Origin: Weeksella virosa DSM 16922
GTDB taxonomy: Bacteria; Bacteroidota; Bacteroidia; Flavobacteriales; Weeksellaceae
NCBI RefSeq assembly: GCF_000189415.1
Contig: NC_015144.1
Coordinates: 997,501 to 1,061,500, forward strand
DNA length: 64,000 bases
Direction: 5' to 3'
Positions within the stretch are counted from its first letter, which is position 1. Each line of letters starts with the position of its first letter. The position numbers were made by a program, and so were the translations under genes. A model generated the notes under the pieces. That model saw only the letters and a program-made list of their open reading frames with translations. It did not search any database and had not been told where the DNA came from. Of this stretch, positions 44,062 through 53,511 are shown in pieces.

Positions 44062-44940
44062 CATGCAAACGAGAAATCCGATTAATACTATATTTTTATA
44101 TGCTGTGTATTTTGGTTTTCTATGTTTCACATATTTTGCTAACATTATGCTAATTGGTAAAGCGAGAAATGCCAAGAAATAGATTTCTGTCCCGCTATAC
44201 AAACCAAAAATAATTAACGAAATAATCATAAATATTATCGAGAGAATATACATTCTTTTTCGGTTTGCGGCTTGTTTATTTTCGTGAACAAAATGATCAA
44301 TAAAAGCCAAAATGAGTGTAAGAACAACGGGTAATAAAAACAAATATTCGTACTGCCATACAACTCCTTTTATCATGATTTGTTGCTTGAAATAATGCAG
44401 AAGAAAATCAAAATCTAGTAAATATGCTATTTGTGCCAAGCTTAAGATAGGAAAAAGAAAACCGATGAGAAAAATCCATCCTATCTTTTTGTCGATGGCA
44501 TAAAGACTGAGAAAATATACGAAAAGTAATGGTAGAAAAAGGATTAGTGGTGGTAGAAACATGCAACTAATAGCAAAGAAAAAACCGATATCGAAAGCGT
44601 TTTTTGGATCATTTTTTTCATTTTCGAATCTAAAACAATGAATCATCACGTAATTCATTAAAAGAAATGCAGCTCCTAACCGATAATCCAGGAAAAAAGG
44701 CACAAAGGAGATCATCCAAACAGAAAAAAACCATATCGTATATGAGTTTTCTTTTAGCGATTCGTCTTCTCTGAAATAGCGGATAATTATATACCAATTG
44801 AGCACAAAAGTTGCTATACCTAATACAGAGCGAAATGGCATTTCTTGTGGGTTGATAAGCAAAAATCCTAACAAACTTGCTCCTAACATGATAAGTATCT
44901 GTACAAAAAAGAGCTTATTTGATAGTATATTATCTAACAT
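43996..44940 (-). CDS. DUF6427 membrane protein
   Basis: 314-aa polytopic membrane protein with about nine helices, of a family I recognise from Flavobacteriia (DUF6427). The N-terminal MLDNILSNKLFFVQILIML and the segment YRLGAAFLLMNYVMIHCFRF near residue 87 are characteristic. LIMNYVMIH and KIGWIFLIGFLFPILS suggest a transporter or a membrane scaffold; the function is unknown. Its end overlaps the LpxH-like gene by 66 bp on the opposite strand. The divergent neighbour is the DUF6341 gene at 44983. Confidence 0.78.
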   Translation of the reverse strand: MLDNILSNKLFFVQILIMLGASLLGFLLINPQEMPFRSVLGIATFVLNWYIIIRYFREDESLKENSYTIWFFSVWMISFVPFFLDYRLGAAFLLMNYVMIHCFRFENEKNDPKNAFDIGFFFAISCMFLPPLILFLPLLFVYFLSLYAIDKKIGWIFLIGFLFPILSLAQIAYLLDFDFLLHYFKQQIMIKGVVWQYEYLFLLPVVLTLILAFIDHFVHENKQAANRKRMYILSIIFMIISLIIFGLYSGTEIYFLAFLALPISIMLAKYVKHRKPKYTAYKNIVLIGFLVCMLFFAFFDKMPKVYTLFREVTI

Positions 44941-44982
44941 TTTCTTATTTTTGGTGCAAATTAAGGAATAAACATAAAAATC

Positions 44983-45171
44983 ATGGGACTAATTACGGAT
45001 ATATTTTTTGCTTTAGGTAGTTTTTTTGAATGGTCTTACGGGCTTTTGAAAATTATTGGCGAGCCACTAGTTTGGTTATTATTCATCATTGGTTGTGGAT
45101 TATTGGCTTGGTGGAGCATGAAGCTTGTACATTTTGGCAACGATAACGAAAAGAAATATGATGGTTGGTAA
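44983..45171 (+). CDS. DUF6341 small membrane protein
   Basis: 62-aa protein with two hydrophobic stretches (FFALGSFFEWSYGLLKII; PLVWLLFIIGCGLLAWW) and a polar tail ending YDGW. It matches the DUF6341 family of short flavobacterial membrane proteins found next to DUF6427 genes. Databases sometimes mislabel the group as uracil phosphoribosyltransferase, but no such domain is present. A terminator follows 27 bp after the stop. Function unknown. Confidence 0.8.
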   Translation: MGLITDIFFALGSFFEWSYGLLKIIGEPLVWLLFIIGCGLLAWWSMKLVHFGNDNEKKYDGW

Positions 45172-45198
45172 TTACCATCGGTTCACAATAAAAAAATC

Positions 45199-45230
45199 AA
45201 AAAGCTTGAAGAAATCTTCGAGCTTTTTTT
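45199..45230 (+). terminator. Terminator after DUF6341 gene
   Basis: AAAAAGCTTGAAGA (45199-45212) pairs with TCTTCGAGCTTTTT (45215-45228) with one G-T pair, followed by T. It separates the DUF6341 gene from the second polysaccharide locus. Confidence 0.88.
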
Positions 45231-45276
45231 ATAACTAATATTTTTATAATTTAACCTCGCAAAAATTAACACCTTT

Positions 45277-46200
45277 ATGAGTATAAATTCTAGTGCCGAT
45301 AACTTAGGGCATATCGATATGTTTAAACCATTTAAGCATTTCTTTAAACGTTTTTTCTATCAAATTATTCGTTTCATAAAAAAGTATTTTTGGGTACTAA
45401 CTTGTTTGTTTATCTTAGGAGCTATCCTTGGTTTTTTGCAAATGAAGTATCAGAAAAGTTATGAATCTTCTCTAATTGTTGCACCAAACTTCAAAAGTAA
45501 CGAGTATTTATATGATAAAATCAAGGTACTCGATAGCAAACTAAAAATAAAAGATATACCATTCATCAAGCAACTAAACCTTCAGCAACCCGAAGTAATT
45601 ACCGAAATAAAAATAGAGCCTATTGTAGACATCTATTCGTTTGTGGAGTATAGAGACGACAAGTTTAAGATGGTCGAGCTAATGGCAGAAGACAGCAATG
45701 TAAATAAAGTAATCGAAGATCCTAATACGAGTACTTTTTATGATTATCATAAAATAATTATCAAATCGAATGCTGAGATTAGCCAAGCAGATTTACAATC
45801 GATAATGTCTTATCTTAATGATAGTGAATACTATAACAAACGAAAAGTTCTGTACATTGAAAATGTAAAGAAAGAAATAGAACAACATAGAACGAGTGTA
45901 GAACTAATCAATCAATTGCTATCGAATGCAAACGTTACAACCAACAACAATGTCTTAGTACAAAACAACAATCAACTGGGTGATGTAATCAAATACAAAT
46001 CGAATTTGTTGATTATTATCCAAAATTTATCATTAGACCTAGAAAACTATAGCTCGGTTGTGAAATTGGTTGCAAAAAACGATAATTATGCACCACAAGC
46101 TTCTCTGTTAGACAATAAGATAATAGTGTATCCTATTGTTTTGGTTTTTCTATTTATACTGATTAACAGTGTTGTAAAAGTTATCAGAAAAGTATCTTGA
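45277..46200 (+). CDS. Wzz-like chain-length determinant protein
   Basis: 307-aa inner-membrane protein with one helix near the N-terminus (FWVLTCLFILGAILGFLQM, about residues 41-60) and one near the C-terminus (YPIVLVFLFILINSVVKVI, about residues 285-303), with a periplasmic helical domain between. This is the Wzz/polysaccharide co-polymerase layout. No cytoplasmic tyrosine-kinase domain is attached, so it is of the O-antigen rather than BY-kinase type. The N-terminal 40 residues are longer than usual; a Met at residue 15 (MFKPFKHFF) is an alternative start. It overlaps the next gene by one base (TGATG). First gene of the region 3 operon. Confidence 0.82.
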   Translation: MSINSSADNLGHIDMFKPFKHFFKRFFYQIIRFIKKYFWVLTCLFILGAILGFLQMKYQKSYESSLIVAPNFKSNEYLYDKIKVLDSKLKIKDIPFIKQLNLQQPEVITEIKIEPIVDIYSFVEYRDDKFKMVELMAEDSNVNKVIEDPNTSTFYDYHKIIIKSNAEISQADLQSIMSYLNDSEYYNKRKVLYIENVKKEIEQHRTSVELINQLLSNANVTTNNNVLVQNNNQLGDVIKYKSNLLIIIQNLSLDLENYSSVVKLVAKNDNYAPQASLLDNKIIVYPIVLVFLFILINSVVKVIRKVS

Positions 46201-47417
46201 TGCAATCGATTCTTGCCATTGTAAGACAAAACATTTCTTTTTTGATTCTTGTTTTGGGAGCTGGTAGTTATTTTGTAACGAACCTCGTCCTGAAATCAGT
46301 TTTCAATGAATTCGACTATGGCGCTTATTCTCTTCTAGTGACCTATTTCTCACTGCTGTATTTGTTTTGTATTCTGGGTTTGGAGCAAGTTTTTATTCGA
46401 TTCTCTTATGTAGAACAGAAAAACAAAATCATTACCGATTCGCTCATTATCCGTACAGTTGGTATATTATCGGTCGTCATTTCTTGCTTGTCGGCTACCC
46501 TATTCTATAGAGTGTATGATATAATTCCTTCTTTTACACTTTTCTTACTCAGTAGTTTAGGTATTTCGTTTTCGATGATTACATTTACGATCACTCGTCT
46601 GAATGAAGATTTTACTTTTTCTCAATTTCTATCAAATTATTGGAAAATTTTCTTACTCATTTTCAGCTCTTTAGCACTTATTGGGTTCTCGCTCAATTAC
46701 CAAGATTTGTTTTATTATTTATGCGCAACCATCATTATAGTTTTTGCAATTCTTTTTCTTTTTGTTTGGAAAAGAATAAAAATCACAACCCAAAAAACAA
46801 TCGCTAAAGCTACATTCTACCAAATGTTTTTTCAGTATTTTGTTTCGATTATGATATTTTGCTTTCTCAATTTCTTCGATCGTTTCATTATCGAAAACCA
46901 TTTCGGAATCGAAGAGTTGGGTAATTATTTTTTTCTGAATAATTTTTTTTTAGCCCCTTTCTTACTGTTGCAAAACTATTTCGGATTTAAACAACTTGTG
47001 AAATACAAAAACAATTTCAGCCTGAAATTGTTGAGAAAAAATATACTAACTTCTGTATTTTTCGGCCTTGCACTTTGTGTGTTTTTATTGATGCTTTCTT
47101 TCATCATACAACAACTCAATTTGGTCCCGATCCATCTAGCAGAAAATTGGCAAATCATTGTACTTTTCTTGCTTATTGGCATAGTAAGAATCTCATCTTC
47201 AATGTCTTCTGCAGCATTTGAATTGCTCATCGAACTGAAGTACCTCAAATTATTCAATCTTGTTTTTATCTTGGTTCTCGGTATTTTTTTTACTTTTTTG
47301 ATGATCAGAAAAATTACGATTCCCATTATATTACTCATCTTCTTGGGGCTTTGGCTGATTCGTTTTAGCACTCAATTACTATTTATTTCTAAATCGTATA
47401 AATCGACTCAACCATGA
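46200..47417 (+). CDS. Wzx/MATE-like polysaccharide transporter
   Basis: 405-aa membrane protein with about twelve helices, from the ATG at 46200 (a TTG one codon upstream is the open-frame limit). It resembles O-antigen flippases: SVFNEFDYGAYSLLVTYFS near residue 33 and FLNFFDRFIIENHFGIEELG near residue 222 are typical. TFTITRLNEDFTFSQFL near residue 125 is in the middle. It should move the lipid-linked repeat to the periplasm. Its ATG shares a base with the stop of the Wzz-like gene, and its last bases overlap the next gene by 4 nt. Confidence 0.85.
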   Translation: MQSILAIVRQNISFLILVLGAGSYFVTNLVLKSVFNEFDYGAYSLLVTYFSLLYLFCILGLEQVFIRFSYVEQKNKIITDSLIIRTVGILSVVISCLSATLFYRVYDIIPSFTLFLLSSLGISFSMITFTITRLNEDFTFSQFLSNYWKIFLLIFSSLALIGFSLNYQDLFYYLCATIIIVFAILFLFVWKRIKITTQKTIAKATFYQMFFQYFVSIMIFCFLNFFDRFIIENHFGIEELGNYFFLNNFFLAPFLLLQNYFGFKQLVKYKNNFSLKLLRKNILTSVFFGLALCVFLLMLSFIIQQLNLVPIHLAENWQIIVLFLLIGIVRISSSMSSAAFELLIELKYLKLFNLVFILVLGIFFTFLMIRKITIPIILLIFLGLWLIRFSTQLLFISKSYKSTQP

Positions 47418-48820
47418 ATTTCGATAAACTCTATAAAATAATTTTTGTTTTATGCCTTTTTTTTGTAGGCTTTAACCAAATCGAATTATTGCCCTTCTTA
47501 GGAGAATATAAGCGAGATACGTCAATGCTTTTTATCTTAATTGGATTTTTGGTTCTGTGCTTAGAAACCCTCAAAACACGTCGTCTATATTATCCGTATA
47601 AAACCATTTATATCACACTCTTCTTGTTGTTTACCCTATGGTGTATTCTATCCACTCTACTCAATATTGGTACGATAAAAGACAACTATTTTAAGCGGAC
47701 GACCGGAATCGAACGATTCATAAGACAATTTATTTCTTTAGCGATTATTGTTTGTGTTGTTCTACCTTTTGTTTGGCGAGTTATCAAAGATTTCACGCTT
47801 AGCGATATCCTAAAATATATCCGCGGAACCATGCTTGTCAGTTTAGTTTTCGCAACCATTTATGGAGTTTTTGACATTGCTTATAACTATTTTGGCATTT
47901 ATCCGGCCTATTTGATTCTAGAAAATATATTCGATTACCTCCCTTTTATCAACCCATATTATCACGACAAACGGATTTCTATTTTCGCCTACGAGCCACC
48001 CTATTTAGCAATTTATCTGCTCAGTATCGCAGGCTGGATGTTCAGCTATTTAATAACAGCCAGAAACCTTCTCCTTCGATTTTTACCGAGCATTACCATC
48101 ATAATTCTCACCTTTTTTTCGGGCTCAAGAACTGCACTAATTGTAATTTTTTTGCAATTATTTATCTTTCTTTTTATCTTGTACAAAGACAATTTCTATC
48201 GGAAAGAAATCAAAATTATATTGGCAGGATGTATGCTACTGGGTTTTCTAGCTGTAGGGATTTATGGAGAACGTTTGGTTACCGCAATCGAGCAACGGGT
48301 AGAAAGTCTCAACTTTTCTGATAATCTAAAAAAAGATATCTCGAACAAAACTCGTTTTGGTATGCAATACGCCTCGATGCAAGTCTTTCTAGAGCATCCC
48401 ATAATAGGTGTTGGCTATGGTCAACAAGCCTTTCATAGCCGAGATTTTTACCCTATTTGGGCAACGAAAAAAAACTGGGAGTTTAGTGGTATTTATCAGA
48501 ACAAGAAAGACAGTTCTTTTCCGCCTGCCTTCAATATTTTTACCCGAATTGCCGCCGAATTAGGGTTGATCGGTTTAATTCTTTTCACGTTTTTCAATGC
48601 TAGTGTTTTGTTTTATTCGTACAAGTTTACCAAAATTACCAAAAGTATCGATAAAGTCTATTACGCTGTTGCATTGGCTTTGTTCATTAGTTTTATTGGT
48701 CTAATTATCAACTGGTTACAACTGGATACTTACCGCGTATATATTTTCTGGATAAATCTTGCAATCTTGATAAAATTCTCTCTTTTGCTACCTATTAAGT
48801 ACAAAAATGAAAAAGTATAG
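47414..48820 (+). CDS. Wzy/O-antigen ligase-family membrane protein 1
   Basis: 468-aa membrane protein with about eleven helices and a large periplasmic loop near residues 300-380. The C-terminal part shows HPIIGVGYGQQAFHSRDF and ARIAAELGLIGLILFTFFN, the pattern of the Wzy_C/O-antigen ligase superfamily. TFFSGSRTALIVIFLQLFI near residue 235 is also typical. It may be the polymerase of this locus. A second related protein is encoded at 49610. It overlaps both neighbours (4 and 14 nt). Confidence 0.82.
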   Translation: MNFDKLYKIIFVLCLFFVGFNQIELLPFLGEYKRDTSMLFILIGFLVLCLETLKTRRLYYPYKTIYITLFLLFTLWCILSTLLNIGTIKDNYFKRTTGIERFIRQFISLAIIVCVVLPFVWRVIKDFTLSDILKYIRGTMLVSLVFATIYGVFDIAYNYFGIYPAYLILENIFDYLPFINPYYHDKRISIFAYEPPYLAIYLLSIAGWMFSYLITARNLLLRFLPSITIIILTFFSGSRTALIVIFLQLFIFLFILYKDNFYRKEIKIILAGCMLLGFLAVGIYGERLVTAIEQRVESLNFSDNLKKDISNKTRFGMQYASMQVFLEHPIIGVGYGQQAFHSRDFYPIWATKKNWEFSGIYQNKKDSSFPPAFNIFTRIAAELGLIGLILFTFFNASVLFYSYKFTKITKSIDKVYYAVALALFISFIGLIINWLQLDTYRVYIFWINLAILIKFSLLLPIKYKNEKV

Positions 48821-49610
48821 CACTATACAAAAAGCTTTAGAAGTGGATGTCATCATACCGACATACAATTCGAGTAGAACGATAGAAAAATGCCTTTTAT
48901 CGGTACTCGAACAGCGCAAAAAAGTTAATAAGATAATCGTTATCGACGATGGATCTACAGATGATACAGTCTCTAAAATAGAAGCTCTAAAAACCCAAAA
49001 AAATATTGAACACTTGGTTCTTCTACAACAAAAAAACTCAGGTCCTTCTAGAGCCAGAAATGCAGGGATAGAAATAGCAGAAGCTGAATGGGTCGCATTT
49101 CTAGATTCGGATGATTATTGGCCAGCAAATGCACTCGAACTTCATGCAAGATGTATTGACAAGCATAGCAATATCTCGTTGATTGGTGGGATGATGGACA
49201 ATGCAAACCCCTCTCCTACAATAAAATACACAAAAATAAATTTGGTGAGATGTTGTTTTAAGAATTATTTCAAGACCTCGACCGTTTTATTGAAACGAGA
49301 AGTTGCAACGAGATATAAATTCGATGAAAAGAAGAAATATTCCGAAGATTACAAGTTATGGTTAGAAGTTTGTGCGAATTATGATGCGATGTACATCAAT
49401 CAAAATCTTGCAAATCAGGTTATTAAAAAGAAAGCTTTTGGTGAAAGTGGATTATCTAAGGACATTGTCGCAATAGAAAAAGGAGAATTGCAAAACTTTC
49501 GGTATCTACATCATAAAAAATATATTTCCACGGTTTTCTATCTTTTTATTTGTTGTTTTTCTTTGCTGAAATTTTTCAGAAGATATCTTCTCACTAAACT
49601 TCGTCTGTAA
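48807..49610 (+). CDS. GT2-family glycosyltransferase
   Basis: 267-aa GT-A transferase. EVDVIIPTYNSSRTIEKCLL opens the nucleotide-binding domain, VIDDGSTDDTVSKI follows, and VAFLDSDDYWPANALELH near residue 92 contains the DxDD metal site. The C-terminal segment FYLFICCFSLLKFFRRYLL is hydrophobic and probably attaches to the membrane. SEDYKLWLEVC near residue 180 is the ED acceptor-site motif. It is placed between two Wzy/ligase-like genes; its stop TAA overlaps the next ATG (TAATG). Confidence 0.88.
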   Translation: MKKYSTIQKALEVDVIIPTYNSSRTIEKCLLSVLEQRKKVNKIIVIDDGSTDDTVSKIEALKTQKNIEHLVLLQQKNSGPSRARNAGIEIAEAEWVAFLDSDDYWPANALELHARCIDKHSNISLIGGMMDNANPSPTIKYTKINLVRCCFKNYFKTSTVLLKREVATRYKFDEKKKYSEDYKLWLEVCANYDAMYINQNLANQVIKKKAFGESGLSKDIVAIEKGELQNFRYLHHKKYISTVFYLFICCFSLLKFFRRYLLTKLRL

Positions 49611-50821
49611 TGCTAAAGTCTATTCAAAAGCCAATAATATACGATAGCCTTTTTTCACTTTTAACGGCTTTTATCGTTTTTGATTTCAAAATTGCGAATC
49701 TTGTTTTGGGTGGGTTAATCTTATTTTTTTTAATAGCTCATAGACTCTCTTTTTCTTTGGCTAAATCGACAATAAAATCACCTATTTTCATCTCGTTTTG
49801 TATTTTTTTATTCTTTGTACTAATCAACAGTTTGTTCTACCAAACCTTTTCAGACAAACGAAACGGCATGTATTTCATTATCCCCATAGTATGGATCTTG
49901 GGTTCGGCCGTACAAAATTGGCGTTGGGTTATGAACACGTTTATTTTTTCTCTAATTGGGATTATTGTTTTTGGTACGTATAACCAAGTTTCATATTTCC
50001 TGACGAGCGATAATTACAACATGGCTACCGGAAGTCGCGTCAACGATATTCTGATCCTAGAGCGACCTTATTTGGGCTTTTTATGTGTAATCGGAATTCT
50101 CCTGTCGTTCCATCTTTATCAAAAAACGAAAACTAAATTCTACTTGTTTACAACCGCTTTATTTGTTATTTATCCGTTTGTAATTTCGGCAAGAATGTCG
50201 ATTCTTACCTTGATTTTGATACTGATTATTTATTTGTTTTTTAATAATAAAATCTCTTTCCGTACCAAAGCAATAACCACTGTAGGAAGTGCTACCATAA
50301 TCATCTTGTTATTTGCCCTAAATCCTACCCTAAAAAGTCGATTAAAGGTAGATTCTATCAATGTAAATGATATAGAAACAGTGAAAAATGCTGACCCTAG
50401 GGTAATCATTTGGTCGTGTTCTTATTCTATTTTTACGAGTGATGCGTACAATCTTTGGATAGGAATCAACTCGAAACAAAAATTAGAAGATCAATTGGTA
50501 GACTGCTATAAGCAGGATAAAACAAATTTAGATCGAAGAGATTATTTTGTGTCGGAAAAATTCAATACGCATAATCAATTTATAGATCTTTTGTTGCTAA
50601 ATGGTTTTGTCGGGTTAATTTTATTTCTGATCATGCTGTATTACGTCTTAAAAACTTCTGAAAATACGGCAATATACCTCTCTTTGGCTTTATTATTTTT
50701 CATGTTTGTAGAGAATATTCTTGCTCGCCAAATGGGTATATATTTATTTGCATTGGTTATTGTTTTTGTCTTTGTTTTGAGTAATATTTATCCGAAACGA
50801 GAAAGTTTATCGGCTACATAA
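49610..50821 (+). CDS. Wzy/O-antigen ligase-family membrane protein 2
   Basis: 403-aa membrane protein with about ten helices. NDILILERPYLGFLCVIGIL near residue 144 and ISARMSILTLILILIIYLFF near residue 188 are typical. FNTHNQFIDLLLLNGFVGLI near residue 322 contains the H-N-x-(F/Y)-L pattern of the O-antigen ligase family. With the gene at 47414 this makes two such proteins in one operon; one is likely the polymerase and one the ligase, but sequence alone does not say which. Its last 34 bp overlap the convergent GT4 gene. Confidence 0.8.
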   Translation: MLKSIQKPIIYDSLFSLLTAFIVFDFKIANLVLGGLILFFLIAHRLSFSLAKSTIKSPIFISFCIFLFFVLINSLFYQTFSDKRNGMYFIIPIVWILGSAVQNWRWVMNTFIFSLIGIIVFGTYNQVSYFLTSDNYNMATGSRVNDILILERPYLGFLCVIGILLSFHLYQKTKTKFYLFTTALFVIYPFVISARMSILTLILILIIYLFFNNKISFRTKAITTVGSATIIILLFALNPTLKSRLKVDSINVNDIETVKNADPRVIIWSCSYSIFTSDAYNLWIGINSKQKLEDQLVDCYKQDKTNLDRRDYFVSEKFNTHNQFIDLLLLNGFVGLILFLIMLYYVLKTSENTAIYLSLALLFFMFVENILARQMGIYLFALVIVFVFVLSNIYPKRESLSAT

Positions 50822-51879
50822 GCTTTCATTTTTTGTTCGAAATTTTCTCGAGAAAATTTCAATGCATGTTGACGTATCACTTCAGGGTCAAAGGTTAATT
50901 TCTCGAATTCGGCTATACAAAGATTCAGAGAATTTTTATTCTGCTCATCGAACAATTTCCCGGTAATTCCATCCAATACTGTTTCCTTTGCCCCCCCTAC
51001 CGCATACGCCACAACAGGTGTTCCACATGCCTGAGCTTCTACCGGAGCTATACCAAAATCTTCTATCCCAACATGGATAAAACCTTTTGCACGACAGATA
51101 TATTGATTAATTTCTTCACTTTGTAAATAACCCGTAAAATGAATGTTTTTCTTCGCTAATTTTTGCAATTTTTTCAGTTCTACTCCATCGCCTATTATAA
51201 TCAATTTTTTGCCCGATGCATTAAAAGCTTCGACAATGATATCAAAACGTTTATAGGGAACCAAGCGTCCTACCGTAACATAATAATCTTCTCGATTAGC
51301 GTTGACTTCTAACTGGAAATTATCTAAATCTACCGGAGGATAAATCACTTCAGAGTCGCGATGGTATACTTCTTTCACCCAGTTTTGCACATAGAAAGAA
51401 TTAGAAATAATATAATCTGGTCGCTGTGCTTGTGCATAATCTTTTTTTTGCAAATAGGATATTAACGGCTGTAGAACCCCTCTCAATTTCCCGAAGTATA
51501 AGGCTTGCTCGTCCCAAATATATTTGAAGTTTCTTGCCTGAAAATACGAAATATGCAACTGATTCGATTTTGTTTTGATTCCTTTTGCTACCGCATGAGA
51601 AGACGAAATTACCAAAGCTTTTTCATCAGGTAAATGAATGTTTTCTATCGCACGATGAAAGAAAGGGAAAAAATAACGAAAAGAGGTGCCTAATTTTTGG
51701 ATTGCAGTAGTTGTAACGGGTTTCTTTTGGGTGGTAATTTTCTTCCAATCATTCTCATTCATTACATTGACCAAAGTGTAATATGCATCAAAATCGAAAA
51801 TAGACTCCAACGATGCAATTACTCTTTCTGCTCCACCATATTTATCGAGCCAATCGATTACAAAAAACTTCTTCATCAT
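50788..51879 (-). CDS. GT4-family glycosyltransferase
   Basis: 363-aa GT-B enzyme. FFVIDWLDKYGGAERVIASL is the N-terminal acceptor-domain motif. YYVTVGRLVPYKRFDIIVEA near residue 215 and LIIIGDGVELKKL near residue 240 form the donor domain. HVGIEDFGIAPVEAQACGTP near residue 275 holds an intact EX7E site, unlike the two Gln-type enzymes of region 1. RNFKYIWDEQALYFGKLRG near residue 115 is typical of mannosyltransferases such as WbdA/WbaZ relatives (inference). It overlaps the WcaJ-type gene by 4 nt (ATGA) and is probably translated with it. Confidence 0.87.
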   Translation of the reverse strand: MMKKFFVIDWLDKYGGAERVIASLESIFDFDAYYTLVNVMNENDWKKITTQKKPVTTTAIQKLGTSFRYFFPFFHRAIENIHLPDEKALVISSSHAVAKGIKTKSNQLHISYFQARNFKYIWDEQALYFGKLRGVLQPLISYLQKKDYAQAQRPDYIISNSFYVQNWVKEVYHRDSEVIYPPVDLDNFQLEVNANREDYYVTVGRLVPYKRFDIIVEAFNASGKKLIIIGDGVELKKLQKLAKKNIHFTGYLQSEEINQYICRAKGFIHVGIEDFGIAPVEAQACGTPVVAYAVGGAKETVLDGITGKLFDEQNKNSLNLCIAEFEKLTFDPEVIRQHALKFSRENFEQKMKAYVADKLSRFG

Positions 51880-53306
51880 ATTGCATTTTCATCTCCACGA
51901 ATTGTTAACCAAATTGTTTGTACAACAATTTTCACATCAAGTAAAAAAGACCAATTCCGCACATAATACAAATCGGCATTGATTCTTTTTTCCATATCGG
52001 CATCGCAATCAATTGCACCCCGAAAACCTTTGACCTGCGCCAAACCTGTAATGCCTGGTTTCACATAGTGTCTCAGAAAATACTTTTCAATTACCTCATC
52101 GTAATACACATCTTGTACGATCATATGCGGTCGCGGCCCAACTATCGACATGTCTCCTTTTAGGACGTTGAAAAATTGCGGTAATTCGTCTAAGCTCGAT
52201 TTTCGTAAAAAATGACCAACACGCGTGATTCTTTTATCATTGCGTTTGGTTTCTATAATCGAATTGGTGTTGGTTTGGATCATTGTTCGGAATTTTATAC
52301 AATTGAATTTTCGTCCGTTGAGTCCCGTTCTTTTTTGTGTAAAGAAAATCGGTCGTCCAGAATCTACATAGATAATAAACGCGATGATCGGGAAAAGCCA
52401 ACTCAACAAAAACAAGCAAACAAAAAGTGCAAATATTTTATCGAACAATTCCTTTATGATTTGATTAACCGGTATATCGAGCGGAAAGTTTTTGATTTTT
52501 AGGATGGGTAAAGTATCAAAATATTCTACCTCTAATCGAGTAAAATCACTCGACTGTGAGTAGGGAATATACAATATTTCGATATGATTTCGCGAACAAT
52601 AAAGAATAATTTTATCGAGAATTTCGCTTGGGATATTCGACATTTGAGCGATAAAAAGCTGAGAGATATCTTCCTTTTGGATAAAGTTTTCGATGTCAAA
52701 ATTATGACTTCTAAAAACAGGAAAAACTTGTTCTCTCGGAAAAACTTTATCCGTTATCAAACCCTTAAAAATTATCCCACACTGATTATCATTAAGAAAA
52801 TGCTGTATGAATTTCATTGTATTAGAATTATAACCCAACACAGCAATATTCTGAGAAACATATCCTTTTCTGATAAAATATGCCATAATTTGGATGGCAA
52901 TAAATCTCACAATAAGTGAAGAAATAAAAAATAACAACAAATATAAACACGAAGAAAAAGGCTCTAGGAGATCTTCTTCTTTCAGGCCAGAAATAGCCAA
53001 CAAAACAATACCGAAAAAAACGAATTGAAAGAATAAATTTCTGAATTGGACTAGAAATTGATCAAAGTATTTTTTAGAATATAATTTTATGAAGCTTGCT
53101 GCTAATATCCAAACCAAAACCAAGATAATTACTGCTTTGTAATGAGTTCGGAAAATATCTACCGATTGCCATGTTTCTGCTTGGTGGGTAACATTGCTTA
53201 TAAAAATATATTTTATTCGTAAAAAATAAATCAAATAGCCAATCAAAAAAACAATATCGAAGGCAAAGATGAACTTTAAAATTTTCGATTGATAGCGGTC
53301 CTTCAT
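51876..53306 (-). CDS. WcaJ-type undecaprenyl-phosphate sugar phosphotransferase
   Basis: 476-aa long-form initiating transferase. Four N-terminal helices (about residues 12-130) lead into a Rossmann-like cytoplasmic region (NIAVLGYNSNTMKFIQHFL near residue 155). A fifth helix (IFALFVCLFLLSWLFPIIAF near residue 290) enters the catalytic domain. The latter has [38 protein letters not shown] with the Asp-Glu pair near residue 373, GPRPHM and KPGITGLAQVKGFRG. It probably loads glucose-1-phosphate or a related sugar onto undecaprenyl phosphate to begin the region 3 glycan. A separate PglC-type enzyme exists in region 1. Confidence 0.92.
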   Translation of the reverse strand: MKDRYQSKILKFIFAFDIVFLIGYLIYFLRIKYIFISNVTHQAETWQSVDIFRTHYKAVIILVLVWILAASFIKLYSKKYFDQFLVQFRNLFFQFVFFGIVLLAISGLKEEDLLEPFSSCLYLLLFFISSLIVRFIAIQIMAYFIRKGYVSQNIAVLGYNSNTMKFIQHFLNDNQCGIIFKGLITDKVFPREQVFPVFRSHNFDIENFIQKEDISQLFIAQMSNIPSEILDKIILYCSRNHIEILYIPYSQSSDFTRLEVEYFDTLPILKIKNFPLDIPVNQIIKELFDKIFALFVCLFLLSWLFPIIAFIIYVDSGRPIFFTQKRTGLNGRKFNCIKFRTMIQTNTNSIIETKRNDKRITRVGHFLRKSSLDELPQFFNVLKGDMSIVGPRPHMIVQDVYYDEVIEKYFLRHYVKPGITGLAQVKGFRGAIDCDADMEKRINADLYYVRNWSFLLDVKIVVQTIWLTIRGDENAI

Positions 53307-53471
53307 CTGTATAGTGTTAATCTTTCGTATGGTATGGTTTTTAGAATCTGATCGAATCTATTTTCTTACATACGTCTATTATTTCGGTTTTGTACAAATA
53401 TAATAGATTCGGACGTTTACACGATAAAAAATAATTCAATCTCGATCCTATCTTCACTTGTATATATTCGT

Positions 53472-53479
53472 TAACTTTG
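53472..53479 (+). promoter_or_regulatory. Candidate tdk promoter box
   Basis: TAACTTTG matches TAnnTTTG, 32 bp before the tdk ATG, in the 205-bp divergent gap after the WcaJ-type gene. Confidence 0.45.
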
Positions 53480-53511
53480 TTTTTCGTATCAAAATCTTTT
53501 TATAAACATTC

